A stretch of DNA of 64,000 nucleotides, taken from Spodoptera frugiperda. Taxonomy: Eukaryota; Arthropoda; Insecta; Lepidoptera; Noctuidae. The stretch's first letter is position 1, and each line of letters begins with the position of its first letter. Shown here piece after piece: positions 49,256 to 61,005 of this stretch. The notes below the pieces were generated by a model that had not been told where the DNA came from, did not search any database, and saw only the letters and a program-made list of their open reading frames with translations. Made by a program: the position numbers and the translations under genes. The stretch lies in NCBI RefSeq assembly GCF_023101765.2, contig NC_064239.1, positions 12,048,315 to 12,112,314 of the forward strand, in the 5' to 3' direction.

Positions 49256-49441
49256 AGGCCCTCTGGACAACGGGGCTCCGGAGCAAGTCTAATAAGAGGA
49301 CTTGGTGTCCCATGTCGGTGCTGGTGGTCGTTACCAGGGTGGTTTTAGTGAGGTAAAAATCCCACACTCTCTAATCTTTCTCCTCAAAAAGCTAGGCGCC
49401 TTTTGAAGGCTTCCCACCGTCATCAAAAAAGGCCCTCTGGA
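49256..49441 (+). mobile_element. SINE C-like insertion with 12-bp target duplication
   Basis: The 12-mer aggccctctgga occurs at 49256-49267 and again at 49430-49441. Between them lie 'caacggggctccggagc', 'ccagggtggttttagtgagg' and an A-rich 3' end. A flanking direct duplication plus an A-rich tail is the signature of LINE-mediated retroposition. The interior resembles family C but is diverged. Confidence 0.65.
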
Positions 49442-49715
49442 TAAAACTTTACTTGAACCAAAATCTTTATAACACCACAAATTAATGTTACTGATTACAC
49501 ATACGAAGTACTGATACCATTACTTAAAATTTAATGACAAACAATAAATTTATTTAACGATATTTTATGATTGCTCGAGAAAAGGAAAAGTAATTAAGGT
49601 ATACGCTAAAAGGATTGCCGAATGAAACAGTTATTTGTAATTGGTGCGTGAATTAGGTAACTGGATTTTTACTGTCTATTAATTTATGAACTTTTGCAGG
49701 ATTGTGCGATTTCCT

Positions 49716-49885
49716 GTACCCTTATTATGAATTTGCTGTACGTTTAACGAGAACGAAATGAGAGTGCGTTTGGAGCTCTGATTGGATTATTTTATTCATT
49801 AGTTAATTCGCGCCGACCAATCAAAGCGCCGAACGCGCTCTCGTTTCGTTCTCACTCAACGTAAAGCAAACTCGTACTAAGGGCA
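49716..49885. mobile_element. Palindromic CCAAT MITE, complete copy
   Basis: From 'gtacccttattatgaatttg' to 'gcaaactcgtactaagggca'. The right half is best preserved: 'cgaccaatcaaagcgccgaa' and 'cgcgctctcgtttcgttctc'. The left half is more diverged. Confidence 0.7.
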
Positions 49886-50050
49886 TTGATTGGCCGGCTA
49901 GAATCAATCAACCAATTAGAGAGCCGAGGACTTAATACTAGTTTCTTTTAAGGAAACCGAAACAAGAGCGCGTTCGGCGCTCTGATTGGCCGGATCGAAT
50001 AAACCAACCAATCAGAGCGCCGAACGTAAAGCAAACTCGTACTAAGGGTA
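49886..50050. mobile_element. Palindromic CCAAT MITE, two nested partial copies
   Basis: A central fragment (49886-49930, 'attggccggctagaatcaat') is followed by a larger copy containing 'agagcgcgttcggcgctctg', 'attggccggatcgaataaac' and 'caaccaatcagagcgccgaa', ending 'gcaaactcgtactaagggta'. The order suggests repeated insertion of the family into itself. Confidence 0.65.
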
Positions 50051-50246
50051 CTGTTGTCCAGATATTATGGAGATTAGGTATGAGTCAGGGTCAGGTGACT
50101 AATGATTGAAGCATCCTCTTTATCATCGACTAATGGTAATTAAAGTTAATATTATAGATAAGTTATATTTCTTTTAAATGAGTTATGAATGCTTTCTTTA
50201 CATTCTTGGTAAGCTGTTAGGATTTCTGAGTTACTTCTGTTAGGAT

Positions 50247-50568
50247 TCAAAGTCAAAGTCAAATCATTTATTTCAATTAAACTATAAATAGGAACTTACT
50301 TTTGAAATGTGTCTGTGTTCACTGATGGCAGTGAAGCTAGGTGTTTGTTCCAAAGTGTAGCTTCGAATGGAGAAGAACGAGCAAGAAACTACGTTCGATA
50401 CTCTTTAAAAAAAAATCATGTTTACAATTTTTCTGATACATTTTTCCAGTCAATAATTGTACAAATTTGTCAGAACAAAGCAGAGACGTTGCAACGCGCA
50501 ACACAAACTCAAAAGTACCAATTTATGGTTTAATTAGAATACATGTTTTGACTTTGACTTTGACTTTA
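50247..50568. mobile_element. Inverted-repeat element with (TTTGAC)n ends
   Basis: The left end 'tcaaagtcaaagtcaaatca', then 'tttatttcaattaaactata', 'aataggaact' and 'tacttttga', is inverted at the right as 'tcaaaagtacc', 'aatttatggtttaattagaa' and 'ttttgactttgactttgact'. This is an imperfect terminal inverted repeat of about 60 bp. The interior contains 'gagaagaacgagcaagaaac', a landmark of lepidopteran dispersed repeats. A one-ended relative is at 44085. The open frames here are part of the element. Confidence 0.6.
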
Positions 50569-50914
50569 GATTATTTTGCACAAGCAAAACTGTGTGTGAA
50601 ATCGAGTATTTTAAATACAAATGGTCTGTTTGTATGTCGAAGTCATTCATTCACATCTAAAGCAATAAATACATGAGCAATTCTTGTACCTTTCTCTTCA
50701 TCAAATTTTACGACTTTTGTAAGATAACCTACAGTAACTTTAATAGTTCTTTTTATTTCCATTTTAACATTCGTATCTGTAGTAAAGAATTTAGTACAAA
50801 ATGTTACAAGAATTTGTTTTTATTTAACGGGAAATACTTTAGTAATGTTTGGAGTGTTGTTTGGTTGTGATCTTTTTAGTTCTGTGAGTTTTTATGTAAA
50901 TATCTACTGGTTGC

Positions 50915-51000
50915 TTAAGTTCTATCTCTGTGCTAAGTTTCATTTAAATCAATTTAGTAGTTTTTGGGTATACGAATAACAAACTAACATACATAAATCC
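50915..51000 (+). repeat. Retroelement tail fragment
   Basis: 'gtgctaagtttcatttaaat', 'tcaatttagtagtttttggg' and 'acaaactaacatacataaa' are the last part of the tail family. Confidence 0.5.
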
Positions 51001-51008
51001 TCACAGAC

Positions 51009-51195
51009 TTTTTTTTTAAACTAGGATTTTCTCCTGTGTCGTGGGTGCGTTTACAAACATACAATTTCACATACATATGACCCGAAACAATAATATAATT
51101 TGTAGATCACACAAAGAATTGCTCCGTGCGGGAATCGAACCAGCCACACGTTGCACGGCAGTTGGTTGCTCAGCCACCGCACCAACCGTGCAATC
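51009..51195 (-). mobile_element. SINE family B copy, inverted
   Basis: On the minus strand: head 'acggttggtgcggtggctga', B box in 'ctggttcgattcccgcacgg', body 'gggtcatatgtatgtgaaat', 'acgcacccacgacacaggag', and an A-rich tail (a T run at 51009-51017 on the plus strand). It has a well preserved B box. The plus open frames through it are antisense translations of the SINE. Confidence 0.75.
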
Positions 51196-51250
51196 ATCAT
51201 CACCATCAGATCGGAAGACGTCTACTGTTGAACAAAAGCCTCCCCCTTAG
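51196..51250 (+). repeat. 'gacgtctactgttgaac' repeat fragment
   Basis: 'gaagacgtctactgttgaac' and 'aaaagcctcccccttag' form a fragment of a very common lepidopteran repeat. It abuts the family B SINE head, which probably inserted into or beside it. Confidence 0.6.
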
Positions 51251-51599
51251 TTTTCCACATATTTATGTATGTATAGTAGAATTTTATTCCCTAGAAACCG
51301 AACGAATAAATACGAAAAACATTAAAATTCCCTGATATCTGAGAGTAACGTTTATTTCCAACATATGCCTCTAATTAGTATTGTTTTAGTTCATAACAAA
51401 TTAAAGAAACTTAATGAACAATGAACATTAACAGCCGTGGCAAATAACAAACTGCGGCTCGGCTCCCAACCTTTCGTATTTGGTCTATAAACTCTTGAGC
51501 TGCAGGTTGGAGCCTTGAGAACAGCGGTAACGATGTTTTTGATATTTGAGCTGTAGGCGAGAAAGATTTGATGGTATTAGTGCTTTAGGCGATTAGTTG

Positions 51600-51860
51600 C
51601 TGTGTTCGATTTTTTTTAATAGTATAAGCCGGTAAACTAGCTGGCGAATCACCTGATGGTAAGAAATCGCTGCCGCCCATGATCACTCCAAATGTAAGAT
51701 GCGTTACAAGCGCGTTGCCTTTTTGGAGGGTTAAGAATTCAAGGGTTGTTAGGAAATTGGGGATTAGGAAGATTGGGAAGGGGAGTAATTGGGTCTCTGG
51801 TTACCTCGCTCATCCAACTAAACACAAAGCATTGTTTTACGTCGATTTTCTATGAGGCCA
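51600..51860 (-). repeat. 'gcttaccatcaggtga' repeat, copy 4
   Basis: Inverted relative to copies 2, 3 and 5. It carries 'aatcacctgatggtaagaaa', 'gttacaagcgcgttgcctt' and 'ggaagattgggaaggggagt'. Nearly full length compared with copy 2. Confidence 0.65.
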
Positions 51861-54071
51861 TGGTCTAGATTAATATGTATATATATAATGAAGGCAATTA
51901 ACTGCTAAGTTACATACCATTATCAACATAACCGTAAACTTACTTTAAATACTTTCGACCAACAGATTATATCAAAGGTACACATTAACAGAGATTTTAA
52001 TAGTTCTTGTTTTTATACACATAATAATATATTACAGATATATAGGCCGGAAGCAAATAATGAGTCGTAAATCCGTATAACAAGGAGCAATTAAATCTAT
52101 CAGGAGCATATTCATTGACCATGTTAATTCCTTCGCTAATAAACTCTGAGATTTTATATACATCTTAACTAACGATGTATATAAAGTCTGCAAAGGATAA
52201 CATGTCTTATATATAGATTTAATTAAGGCGTTTGTTGTGTGTCAGAAATGTTTGACGTAGGAGATAAAAGTCTGTTTCATATTTTTGTAATACTTCAAAA
52301 TACCTGGTTCAAATTTTCTTCTGGTCTATCTACATTTATAAAACATTTTTTGAAAAAGGGAACAGCCTTTAAAATTTGCAGTACGAACCTCTATTTTCTG
52401 AACCTATTACCTAAAACTTTCTCCTAAATTTGAAACATACTATGTTGAAAACCGCATCAAAATCGGTTCAGTCAAACGCGAGATAATTGTGCGTAAATAT
52501 ACAGGTCAAACTGAGAACCTCCTTTTTTGAAGTCTGTTAAAAACGGTTTCGATCACTTCCACATCAAAATCCACATCGATACAAGAACAGCACTATAATG
52601 TCAATAAACTCCATTGTAATGTATATAAAACCTAACAAAATACCAATTACAGACGCTCTCATGGCCACAACCTAATAAATAATAAACAATTTCTTACAAT
52701 AGAAAAAACGAAAAACAGAAAATGTCAACAAAGCCTACTGAGACCGACATCGAATTAAAATAACTATTCACCTTTACACGCCTTTATTACAACCCACTAA
52801 AGTTCATTTTCCCATGTTCTAGCAGCAAATAAAATTAGCAGTCGTAAACTCACTGCATCAACCGAAGCTGTGTTGCAGTTTTAAAAATATTTTCTCTCAA
52901 AAGTAATTTGTTTGTCGGTTTGAGAAACTATTTCGAGAATTCAACACAATTTATTTCAAGGGTTTGTTTTAACATTTGCGCTTTTGACAATATGATTTGT
53001 CGGACAATCTAGCTTAGATGAACATTGGATCTGTGATAAGGAGTTAGAGCTAAAAGAAATTCTTAGTGTATCGTTATAAGGTCGTAAATCAATTAATGGA
53101 GACAAAAAGACGTGTAACTTCCCAAAGTCTTATCAACAAACAAACTAGTCTTAATGTTTTTTTGAATGAAGTTCTTCATAAGAAACACTCGTTGAATTTG
53201 CATGCTTTTTAGTACTAAATGTGTTAAATGTCATCACCATCCCCATATTCCTTTTCAAGACAATTTTAAGCTAATAGGCAATCGCCTGCCTATCACAATT
53301 CCCTATAAAGTAACCTTTGCAAACAACCACAATGACCTTACTACCGATTCGGTTCGGTTCGGTCTCGGTACTTCGATTTACCGAAAACCAATTACTCCCA
53401 AAACCAATCCTAGATGAATATTCTTTAATACCGTTAAAATCCTTCCCCTAACCCCCTAAATGGGATCTAAATAGGATTTAAATAGGCTGAGAGCTTGTAG
53501 ATGTCGCATTAGACCGAACCGATGCATGTTCCTGGCCTGCAATGGTGTGCATTCCCTAGAATTTCCAATTACAGCCTTATTGGGCCATTGGCTATTGTAA
53601 GGCGGTCTGTTAGGTTCCGCTCGGAGGGTGCGATTTTTAAACGCAAATTTCATTTTTAGCAAATAATTGAAATATTCTATTCCAACTTATTCTAATGTCT
53701 GTTGCAGTTTGTCTCTTTGAAGCCGTAATATTTAGACTAGTGTGTTCTTACCGTAAACATCTGTTTATCTTGCGTTAGATAAACAGCTCACATTAATAAT
53801 TTAACTGTCAGAAGAGACCTAGATTTCTATATAACCTACTTCGTACCTGCATCTCAAACACCTGAGAATTTACTTTCTATTAATGTCATTTCAAATATAT
53901 GTACATGTTTCTGTTACCTCCTGTATGGTATTCTATCTCCTTTTATCTCCGTGGTTCTTTCGTAAATTGGAATCAATTATACAGTAGTAATAGACTCTTG
54001 ATCTTTATCTACAGATTGACTAACCTCATCCTTTATATTATTAGTATTTTTACTGTTATTGGTCGTGAGTC
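51861..54071. other. Mostly unique, no gene seen
   Basis: It contains a retroelement tail scrap at 52430-52530 ('accgcatcaaaatcggttca'), a GGTTC-like repeat at 53350-53375, and a 10-bp-stem hairpin at 53761-53786. The open frames at 53202-53417 and 53456-53662 are not recognised. Confidence 0.4.
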
Positions 54072-54186
54072 TTAATTCGGAGACTCCGACTTGAATGGCA
54101 GAAGTAAGAACGGGGTGGTTTTTAGTCAGTAAGAGTAAGACACTCCCTCTCGCCTCGCCCAAGGCGAGAGAAGTCACTAGATGATC
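54072..54186 (+). mobile_element. SINE-like family C, 3' part
   Basis: 'cagaagtaagaacggggtgg', 'tttttagtcagtaagagtaa', 'cactccctctcgcctcgccc' and 'gcgagagaagtcactagatg'. The 5' part is diverged or missing. Confidence 0.6.
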
Positions 54187-55119
54187 AAAATAAATGGATC
54201 GTGGGTGCTACGTGTCTTGTCTTCTCTTTGTTGTAAAGCATTCAATCGTTATCATCATTATTTTCTTTACCAGTGTCACATTAATATTATTAAAAATACA
54301 AGTAAACGAAATAGAAACAGTCTCTACATCTACCACATAAAATAAAATGAGAATTACTACAAGCACGAATCATCGCAACAAACCCATAGGGAAATAAAAG
54401 GCATAATGTAATGTGCGATTAGTCGCAAACATAAACACGGCCTTCCTATTAGATCTCAGTTCAATGAAAAGGATAAAGTATTAGTTAGGTACTGATTAGA
54501 TCTTGTTTTACTGTTTGAATCTCAGAATTAATCCTAGTTTACATTTACGAAGTACAAACGTCGATTAAACAAAACATTTATTATCTAGTCAGTAATAAAA
54601 TCATCAGATTCTCAGATGTACTTTAATTATGACGTTACAAACAGTTTTTAAAAGTTTTATTGATGCAAGAGTTAATTATATTCCTTTGATTGGTTCGCTT
54701 TTATCACTGGTAGCTTATATGCTTAGGAAATGTTAGAGAAAGCAGCTTAACTGCATATTTGCTGTGAACTGTGATAATGGCTAAGACTACAAGTTTCAGG
54801 AATTTGTTGTTGGAATTAATGGGGTGATGTAACATTCAAATTGTCATGTAGTGAGGTTTTAATAGTTGTATGATTAGTAACTATCATAAAATGAAATATT
54901 CTAATACTAATTTGTACTCTATAAGTCAGCTATTCGACGCTGCGGCAACCACTAGAATAAGGACACCAAAACCAAAAAAGCTTCAGCTTACTTTTATCAA
55001 GATCTTTCTAAATATTATCAGCAGCATTATCTCCCCAATCGTGTGGGATATATCCCCATAAACACCCAAACACTATCACTTAAACCTTACAATGCCTAGG
55101 GCCATATTTTCCAGAATCC

Positions 55120-55350
55120 TTAACCTAGGGCGTGACTTTGGTTCCTCTGGCGGCCCATATTAGGCGTTAGGCAGGGCCCATTTAGCAGCTCGCGACAATT
55201 AAGGCTTTCGCTAGTGAGATCACGAACGTTATTAGCATGTTCGTTTTCTTTCACTGTTTCAAAGTTATGGGGCGCAGCGTCGGATTGTTCTTGTGAATCA
55301 TTTTTTTGGTTATTGTCTATTTTTTTTGGTGGACAAAGTAATTGTTTCAC
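55120..55350 (-). pseudogene. Possible coding remnant, 76-codon frame
   Basis: The minus-strand frame has polar, protein-like content (KKIDNNQKNDSQEQSDAAPH, then NNVRDLTSESLNCRELLNG) and starts with GTG three bases after an in-frame TAA, with no ATG. There is no clear acceptor just upstream on that strand. It might be a decayed transposon frame or chance. Family not recognised. Confidence 0.2.
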
Positions 55351-55535
55351 GGGTTAGTTTATCTCATTTATTTAGGTTTTATCTCCGATGTTCAAATTTT
55401 CTTCTTGTTTTGTCCATCAAGCATTTCTTTTAGGCAAATTTATGCTTGTTTAAATTCAGATTCTCTTTTTTATATTTGGATTGCTTCACATGCTATGGGA
55501 AAGTCTTCATCCTTTTTTATGTTCTAGTAATTGTA

Positions 55536-55572
55536 TCTTTCTCTCTCTCTCTCTTCCTCTCCTCTTTCTCAG
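55536..55572 (+). promoter_or_regulatory. Long pyrimidine tract ending in AG
   Basis: Thirty-five uninterrupted pyrimidines (CT-rich) are followed by AG at 55571-55572. It looks like a very strong 3' splice acceptor, but the sequence after it has no good donor at exon distance and short frames. On the opposite strand it is a GA run of GAGA/CLAMP type. A decoy acceptor or simple repeat are both possible. Confidence 0.3.
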
Positions 55573-55998
55573 TCTGTTACTAATCGTCACGTTACACGGA
55601 AATAGAGTGCCATAATAAAACTATAAACCAGATCAGATCTTAAACAAACCTGCAGCTAATATTTGTAGCATCGCATAACTTGACTGGACTTTATTTTATT
55701 CCCAAGTAATAAAAGCCATTGATTCTGTGAAAGCTCCTGTTTTTCCATTGCAAAGATTTTATCGTATTTCGAACGAATTCATATAGTAAATCTAAAACTT
55801 ATGTTTATGCTAAGAAGTGTATAATATTATACTTTGTATGCACCTTTGTTCCTGAGGTATTTGTTTAGGGAAGTTAATACTGTCTGCCTGAGAGAATTAG
55901 TTCTTTATGGAATTAGAGATGGTTGGATATTCAATAGGTAAATGCTGGTTTATTAATATTTATCTCTTTAAATTTTGGATGATTACTGATTATTGACT

Positions 55999-56172
55999 GC
56001 ACGGTTGGTGCGGTGGCTGGGTGACCGGCTGCCGCGCAACGTGAAGTGGGTTTGATTCCCGCACGAAGCACTCTTTTTGTGATGTAACAAATTATTTTTT
56101 TGGGTCTGGGTGTAATTTTTATGTTTGTAAACGCAATTGCGGTACAATAGACAATCCTAAGGGGCAACGTTT
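55999..56172 (+). mobile_element. SINE family B, fullest plus copy
   Basis: Head 'gcacggttggtgcggtggct', B-box region 'gtgggtttgattcccgcacg', body 'cactctttttgtgatgtaac' and 'ttgggtctgggtgtaatttt', and an end 'ctaaggggcaacgttt'. One B-box substitution (TTTGATTCC for TTCGATTCC). Confidence 0.75.
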
Positions 56173-59100
56173 AAAAAATGTATAGTATGTAGAACTGCTC
56201 CGATGAACTTAAAATTATCAGACCAACGAATTGATTTTTCAACAATGAGAACGGAACAGATCTAAACTAGAACCACAGTTATGTTTTCTAGCTTCTGGAG
56301 GCCTGCTTGCTAATGAACTCAACAAGATACTAAAAGTACTAACAGCAGATCGTAATAGTAAGCAGTAATTGTTCAGAATTGCATCGTTTCCTATCCTTGC
56401 TAAGCCTATCGTCAAAATGTCATCGTCGGTATAATTGCGACCAGTCTCTTTCAGCCCCTGCAATAACTCGATCGTAAAAGCAACCTTAAATGAACATGGA
56501 TAAATTTTTACTACATATAATTCAATTGCACAAAAATAGCTTAAGTGGCCCAAGCAATTTGTACCGCTGCGCAATTGTACACCGACCGCGTTATTATTAT
56601 TATTGCAAAAATTTTATCCCTTTACGACCACAGTTTTCTGTTGTTATGAAATAAATAGATATTTATGTTTTAATTAAGTTGAAAAGTGAATTTTTATAGT
56701 GCTTCAGAATTGAAATGTTTTATGGCGGCTTTAATTTTAGAGTCGGATGAAGATGTTTAAGAGAAAATTGAAACAGATATGATGATTCTAGGAATATAAA
56801 AGATGTATAATGTTCTCTTGATATCGGGTAAGACAGCGGATAGAACAAAGACGCGAATTAAGATACTCAGTTTTATGGAGATACAAAAAAAGTCTTGAAA
56901 CTACATATCCTGTCCATTATGTCAATATATCAGGCGGAGGTCTAAATTATATCCACACAATCACACTTAAATATAAAATTCCAAGTACACAAACCAAAAC
57001 TAAAGTAAATCAACCCAGTAAAAAGTCGGTGATTCAACATAAAATTTTTCCTACACCAATATAATAATTGGCAGTTGCTTCGTTGAACTGATGATTGGAA
57101 AAGGACAGAGCGATACGAAATGTTGATGATGAGGATGATTAGAGAGGGATAAAAGATGTAGTAATAAACGCGGTGTAACGTGAGAGACTCGGTTCGCTCG
57201 CAAGCTGGGCATTAGCGTCAATAAAAATCATTTCGGTTCGTTTTTTTTTTCCAAGAAAGAAATGTGTTATTTACAACTGTGATTGTACTGTTGACCTCTT
57301 GATCGATGAAAGTCAGTCTGTAAGCATATTTTGATATTCGTTTCATTTGGATTGGAATGCCGGATTTGTTTGGTACTTTTCGTAGTTGTAAGTGATTTCT
57401 GGAGTTGAAATATTTTTATTGCAACGATGGTAATTATATGCCATTGTTAGTAGAATAACGAAATTAGTAAACTGCTGAGCATAGGGTTTTTTTTTGTATT
57501 CAGTATTTGAGATGGGATAGTGCTTTACTTTTCTTCATTTTATTTGCTGTAAAATACCAATTTAGATAGGTAATACACCTGAAGATCCAAAGAAATATAC
57601 TATACCTACTTTACTACTATATACTGATCACAATAAATAGATTAGAAAAAGAAACCAGGTGTGCAGAATTCCCATAATGTTTGTATTCATAAGTGTTGAG
57701 AACAAGATTTTTAGATGTTCGAATTCCAACTCAAAAGTGGTTCGGACATTTAAATCATTTAAACGACGTGATTATTACAAGATTAGTAGTTTTATACTAT
57801 AAATCTAGCACGAACCAGATTAATGTTACATGAACTGAATAAATATGATTGTTTTTTTGAACCAAACACATGGAAGAAACACTAATTCCAAATACCTACT
57901 TAAATTATTAATAAAAAAAAAAATACAAATCCTCATAGTTTTAAAAAGCGTGCGTCATTCTCCAATGACTCCTACCACACATGAACAATCAAATTCAAAC
58001 TCTACACCAGACAAATTAAGGCTTCAATTGAATTGAGTTTTGGTGGCCGTCTGCTATTGGTTGTAAGGATGACTTTTTTCTGTTCAGGCCTTTTTATAGT
58101 ACGGGATGATGGTTAATGGGAGGCTTGGTAATTTTGGCTGGCAGGAGTGTGGGGGTAGGGTAATTATAGTGGCAACCTGTGTCATTCTCCGACTGTATAA
58201 CTCTGTTCTAACTCGCAACGAAATTGAAAAAAATATGTTGCTTTTTGATTCTCAGCTCTCCGTTGATTGAAAATGTGTTTTCGGGTGAATTTTGGTTTTA
58301 TGATCGCGTCTCAAGGTTTTGTATAATAGCGATTGCATTTTTGTTGTTTGTTATTCCTGATTATTGTTTCCTGTGGTTTTTCTGTCTTTTGAATTTTAGT
58401 CATGATTGTGGATAGGTTTTGATGTTACTTTGATTATGGTCTTTTCTCGTATCTTAGGACCAGGACCAAAATGTATCATTAAGACCTTAATGACCTTAAT
58501 AAGATCGCAATGAAAATCTCAGACGAATTTAACTACGTTAATTTTGTTTTTTTTGTATTCTGCTAGTCCATTACCGAACATAACACAACCGTTATTTTAA
58601 GACGAAACATTAGAAGAGCGAACAACACCAACGAGTCATACTTCAAACTAAGATATTTAGAAACATATTCGTAAGTCAAGACTTAATACCAAAACGCCCA
58701 TAACAATTTTTCATCGCACAATACAAATCCCATTTTACTATTAAAATATCATGATGATGAATAAGACCGATTACATAGACATAGCCTCTAGAATTAACCT
58801 CAAAATATTCTTACCAAAACTTTTGAAGTTATTTTTTAAAGTAATGAGTAATGAGAAACAGAGCGCATGACTGATGGACTTAAAGTTCCAAATAGTGGTG
58901 ATAGATAGTTCGAATTAAGTTCTTTATTCAACTTTTTATGGTGATGTTAATCACCTAATCACCAGTCTTGTTATTAATTGATCTCGGTCTTTGGCTCTGC
59001 TATAACGATCTTCGTTGCTAATGCGTCTGCGGTTGGGAAAATATAACTAGAATCGGACTAGATTTTTCTGCGGTCTAATTTTGTGGATTTTATTGCATAG

Positions 59101-60284
59101 TTAAATTATTCTCGGATGATTTCAAATGAGCTTATAGACTTGTCTTCTTTGTAATGTTGACTTTGATTGTATCCGCAAATAGTGAAAAACGTAATTGTGA
59201 AGTTTTTGACACTAATTTGTCTAGCAAAATTTTTTGCCATTCCAATATCAGGAGTTCTTCAACTATTATCCAGTTTTTTGTTCAAGAAACATTATCTTAA
59301 ATTCCACTTTTTATCTACAGCTAGTTCTAAGTGCGAAGTGTGTACAGAGGAGCCAAGACGGACAAATTGTAGACACAAAAAATACAAAATAATTGTGACG
59401 AAACGTCATTATTTGAGAACCGAATGATACATCGCTAGGTATGTTAATAAGCGGCCAAAACCCAGCCATGTAATTTTGTTTCATATCATTACTGCGGCCA
59501 TCGAGGGATCCGAACGGATAATGGCAGCCGAGAGAAAAAAACAACAATAATTACTTTAAAAAAAGAACACCCGCCATCTTTGTCTAGCGGTCAGTTCTTT
59601 TTTGAATTTTCTTTTATTAGAGGCGATGACGGTAGTCATTGTATTGTTGTTTGTCATTTTTATTATGGATTTATGAGTACTGTCTGTTGCACTTAGTGTC
59701 AGTTTAAATTGATTGGGTGTGTTCTAGGTGTTCTAGATCGTCTGTATGCAGCTTTTGTTTTCTGACAGTAGAAAGTCTAGACATCATAAAATCGTTCAGG
59801 TCTGTCTAACGAACGGTAAAATTTCAATATGGTAATAAAGTTTGATTCACAAATCAATCATCCAAAAGTCTTCATAATGTTCTTAGAAGCATAGACCACT
59901 AAAACAATATCCACGCAGCCTTTATCCTTCAATCTAATCGCCTACACTATCGACTGACGCATCCTTTTTTATCCAACCTCCACAAAAAATGGACCACAGA
60001 CGCTACTTCGAAACTTAATTCGACAATAATAAACCACTAATTTCTTTGTAATGACACGTTTGAAGGCAATTTTGAGGTCCGAAAATTTGAGGACGATGGG
60101 ACAGGATAGGTTGAGGTCAGATTTGTAAAAAATGTGATATTAGGGTTTACTTTAATGTTAGTTTTTTAATGTCGTATGATTTGTGATTTAGTGGGAGTAA
60201 GAGAGACTACAAAGTATGAGATTGAGATAGTATAGTTTTTGATTTTAATATTTTTGGTAGTAGAGTTTCCTCAACTTATACCAC
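56173..60284. other. Mostly unique, no gene seen
   Basis: AT-rich sequence with a (TTA)n run near 56592-56606 and a T run at 57241-57251. A balanced patch at 59430-59600 has four GCCAT cores in both orientations. The 111-codon minus frame at 56239-56574 is not recognised. Confidence 0.4.
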
Positions 60285-60380
60285 ACATCAAATCATCAGC
60301 CTATTAATGTCCTCTGCTGATCAATAGTGTCTTCACACACGGAGAAGGAATGAGCATTAAACACCACGCTTGCTCAAAGC
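60285..60380 (+). repeat. Lepidopteran dispersed repeat fragment
   Basis: 'caaatcatcagcctattaat', 'gtcctctgctgatcaatag' and 'aaacaccacgcttgctcaaa' follow the order of the 'gacgtccactgctgaac' to 'accacgcttgctcaa' repeat. Diverged. Confidence 0.5.
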
Positions 60381-60858
60381 GGATACTAACTTGTATCTGG
60401 TGATAATACAAATATTGAAAATAATTTTAAAATTAAGAGTAGTATGAAATATGCTAGCAAAAACGTTGTGAATAATCCATAAGTACTGATTGACATTAAG
60501 CAATAGCTAATTGATTTATAAGATAAAATAAATACAAGATCAGATTAGATTGACAATGACGAAGAAAAAAGTAATGCTTAAAATGTGTAGGTTGTGTTTG
60601 ACAAACATGTAAAAGAAGGGTGCAAAAAAGAAAAGTTTGACACGGTATTTGGCGTGATATGTAGTCACGCTGGTGATTTTAATAAATTATTGAATTCTAC
60701 GAACGTATGGAATGGTTTGTTTAAAGCAGTCGGCTATTTTATTGGACTTAAAACTTGATTGGACAATTGACGGACTTATATAGAGCTGGTAAATTTGGGA
60801 ATTCAGCAACTCGCTATCAGATAACGTACGACAACTACTGAAAACTAAATTGAAGTAT

Positions 60859-61005
60859 TTTTTTAAGGGGGGAAAGTCATCCCAATGACTTCTCTCGTCT
60901 TGGACAAGGTGAGAGAGAGTGTCTTACTAAATAAAAACCACCCCGTTCCTACTCCTGTTTTTTGAGCCGGAGCCCCAGTAAACTCACTAGGTAGTCCGCA
61001 GGTCC
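60859..61005 (-). mobile_element. SINE-like family C copy, inverted
   Basis: Starts with an inverted A-rich tail ('ttttttaaggggggaaag'), then 'cccaatgacttctctcgtct', 'accccgttcctactcctg' and 'aaactcactaggtagtccgc'. Well preserved. Confidence 0.7.

Noticed and set aside
51041..51335. Two overlapping plus ORFs of 69 codons
   Set aside because: They are antisense translations of an inverted family B SINE and the adjacent repeat.
56239..56574. 111-codon minus-strand ORF
   Set aside because: No recognised domain, and such lengths occur by chance in 64 kb; there is no supporting splice acceptor or promoter.
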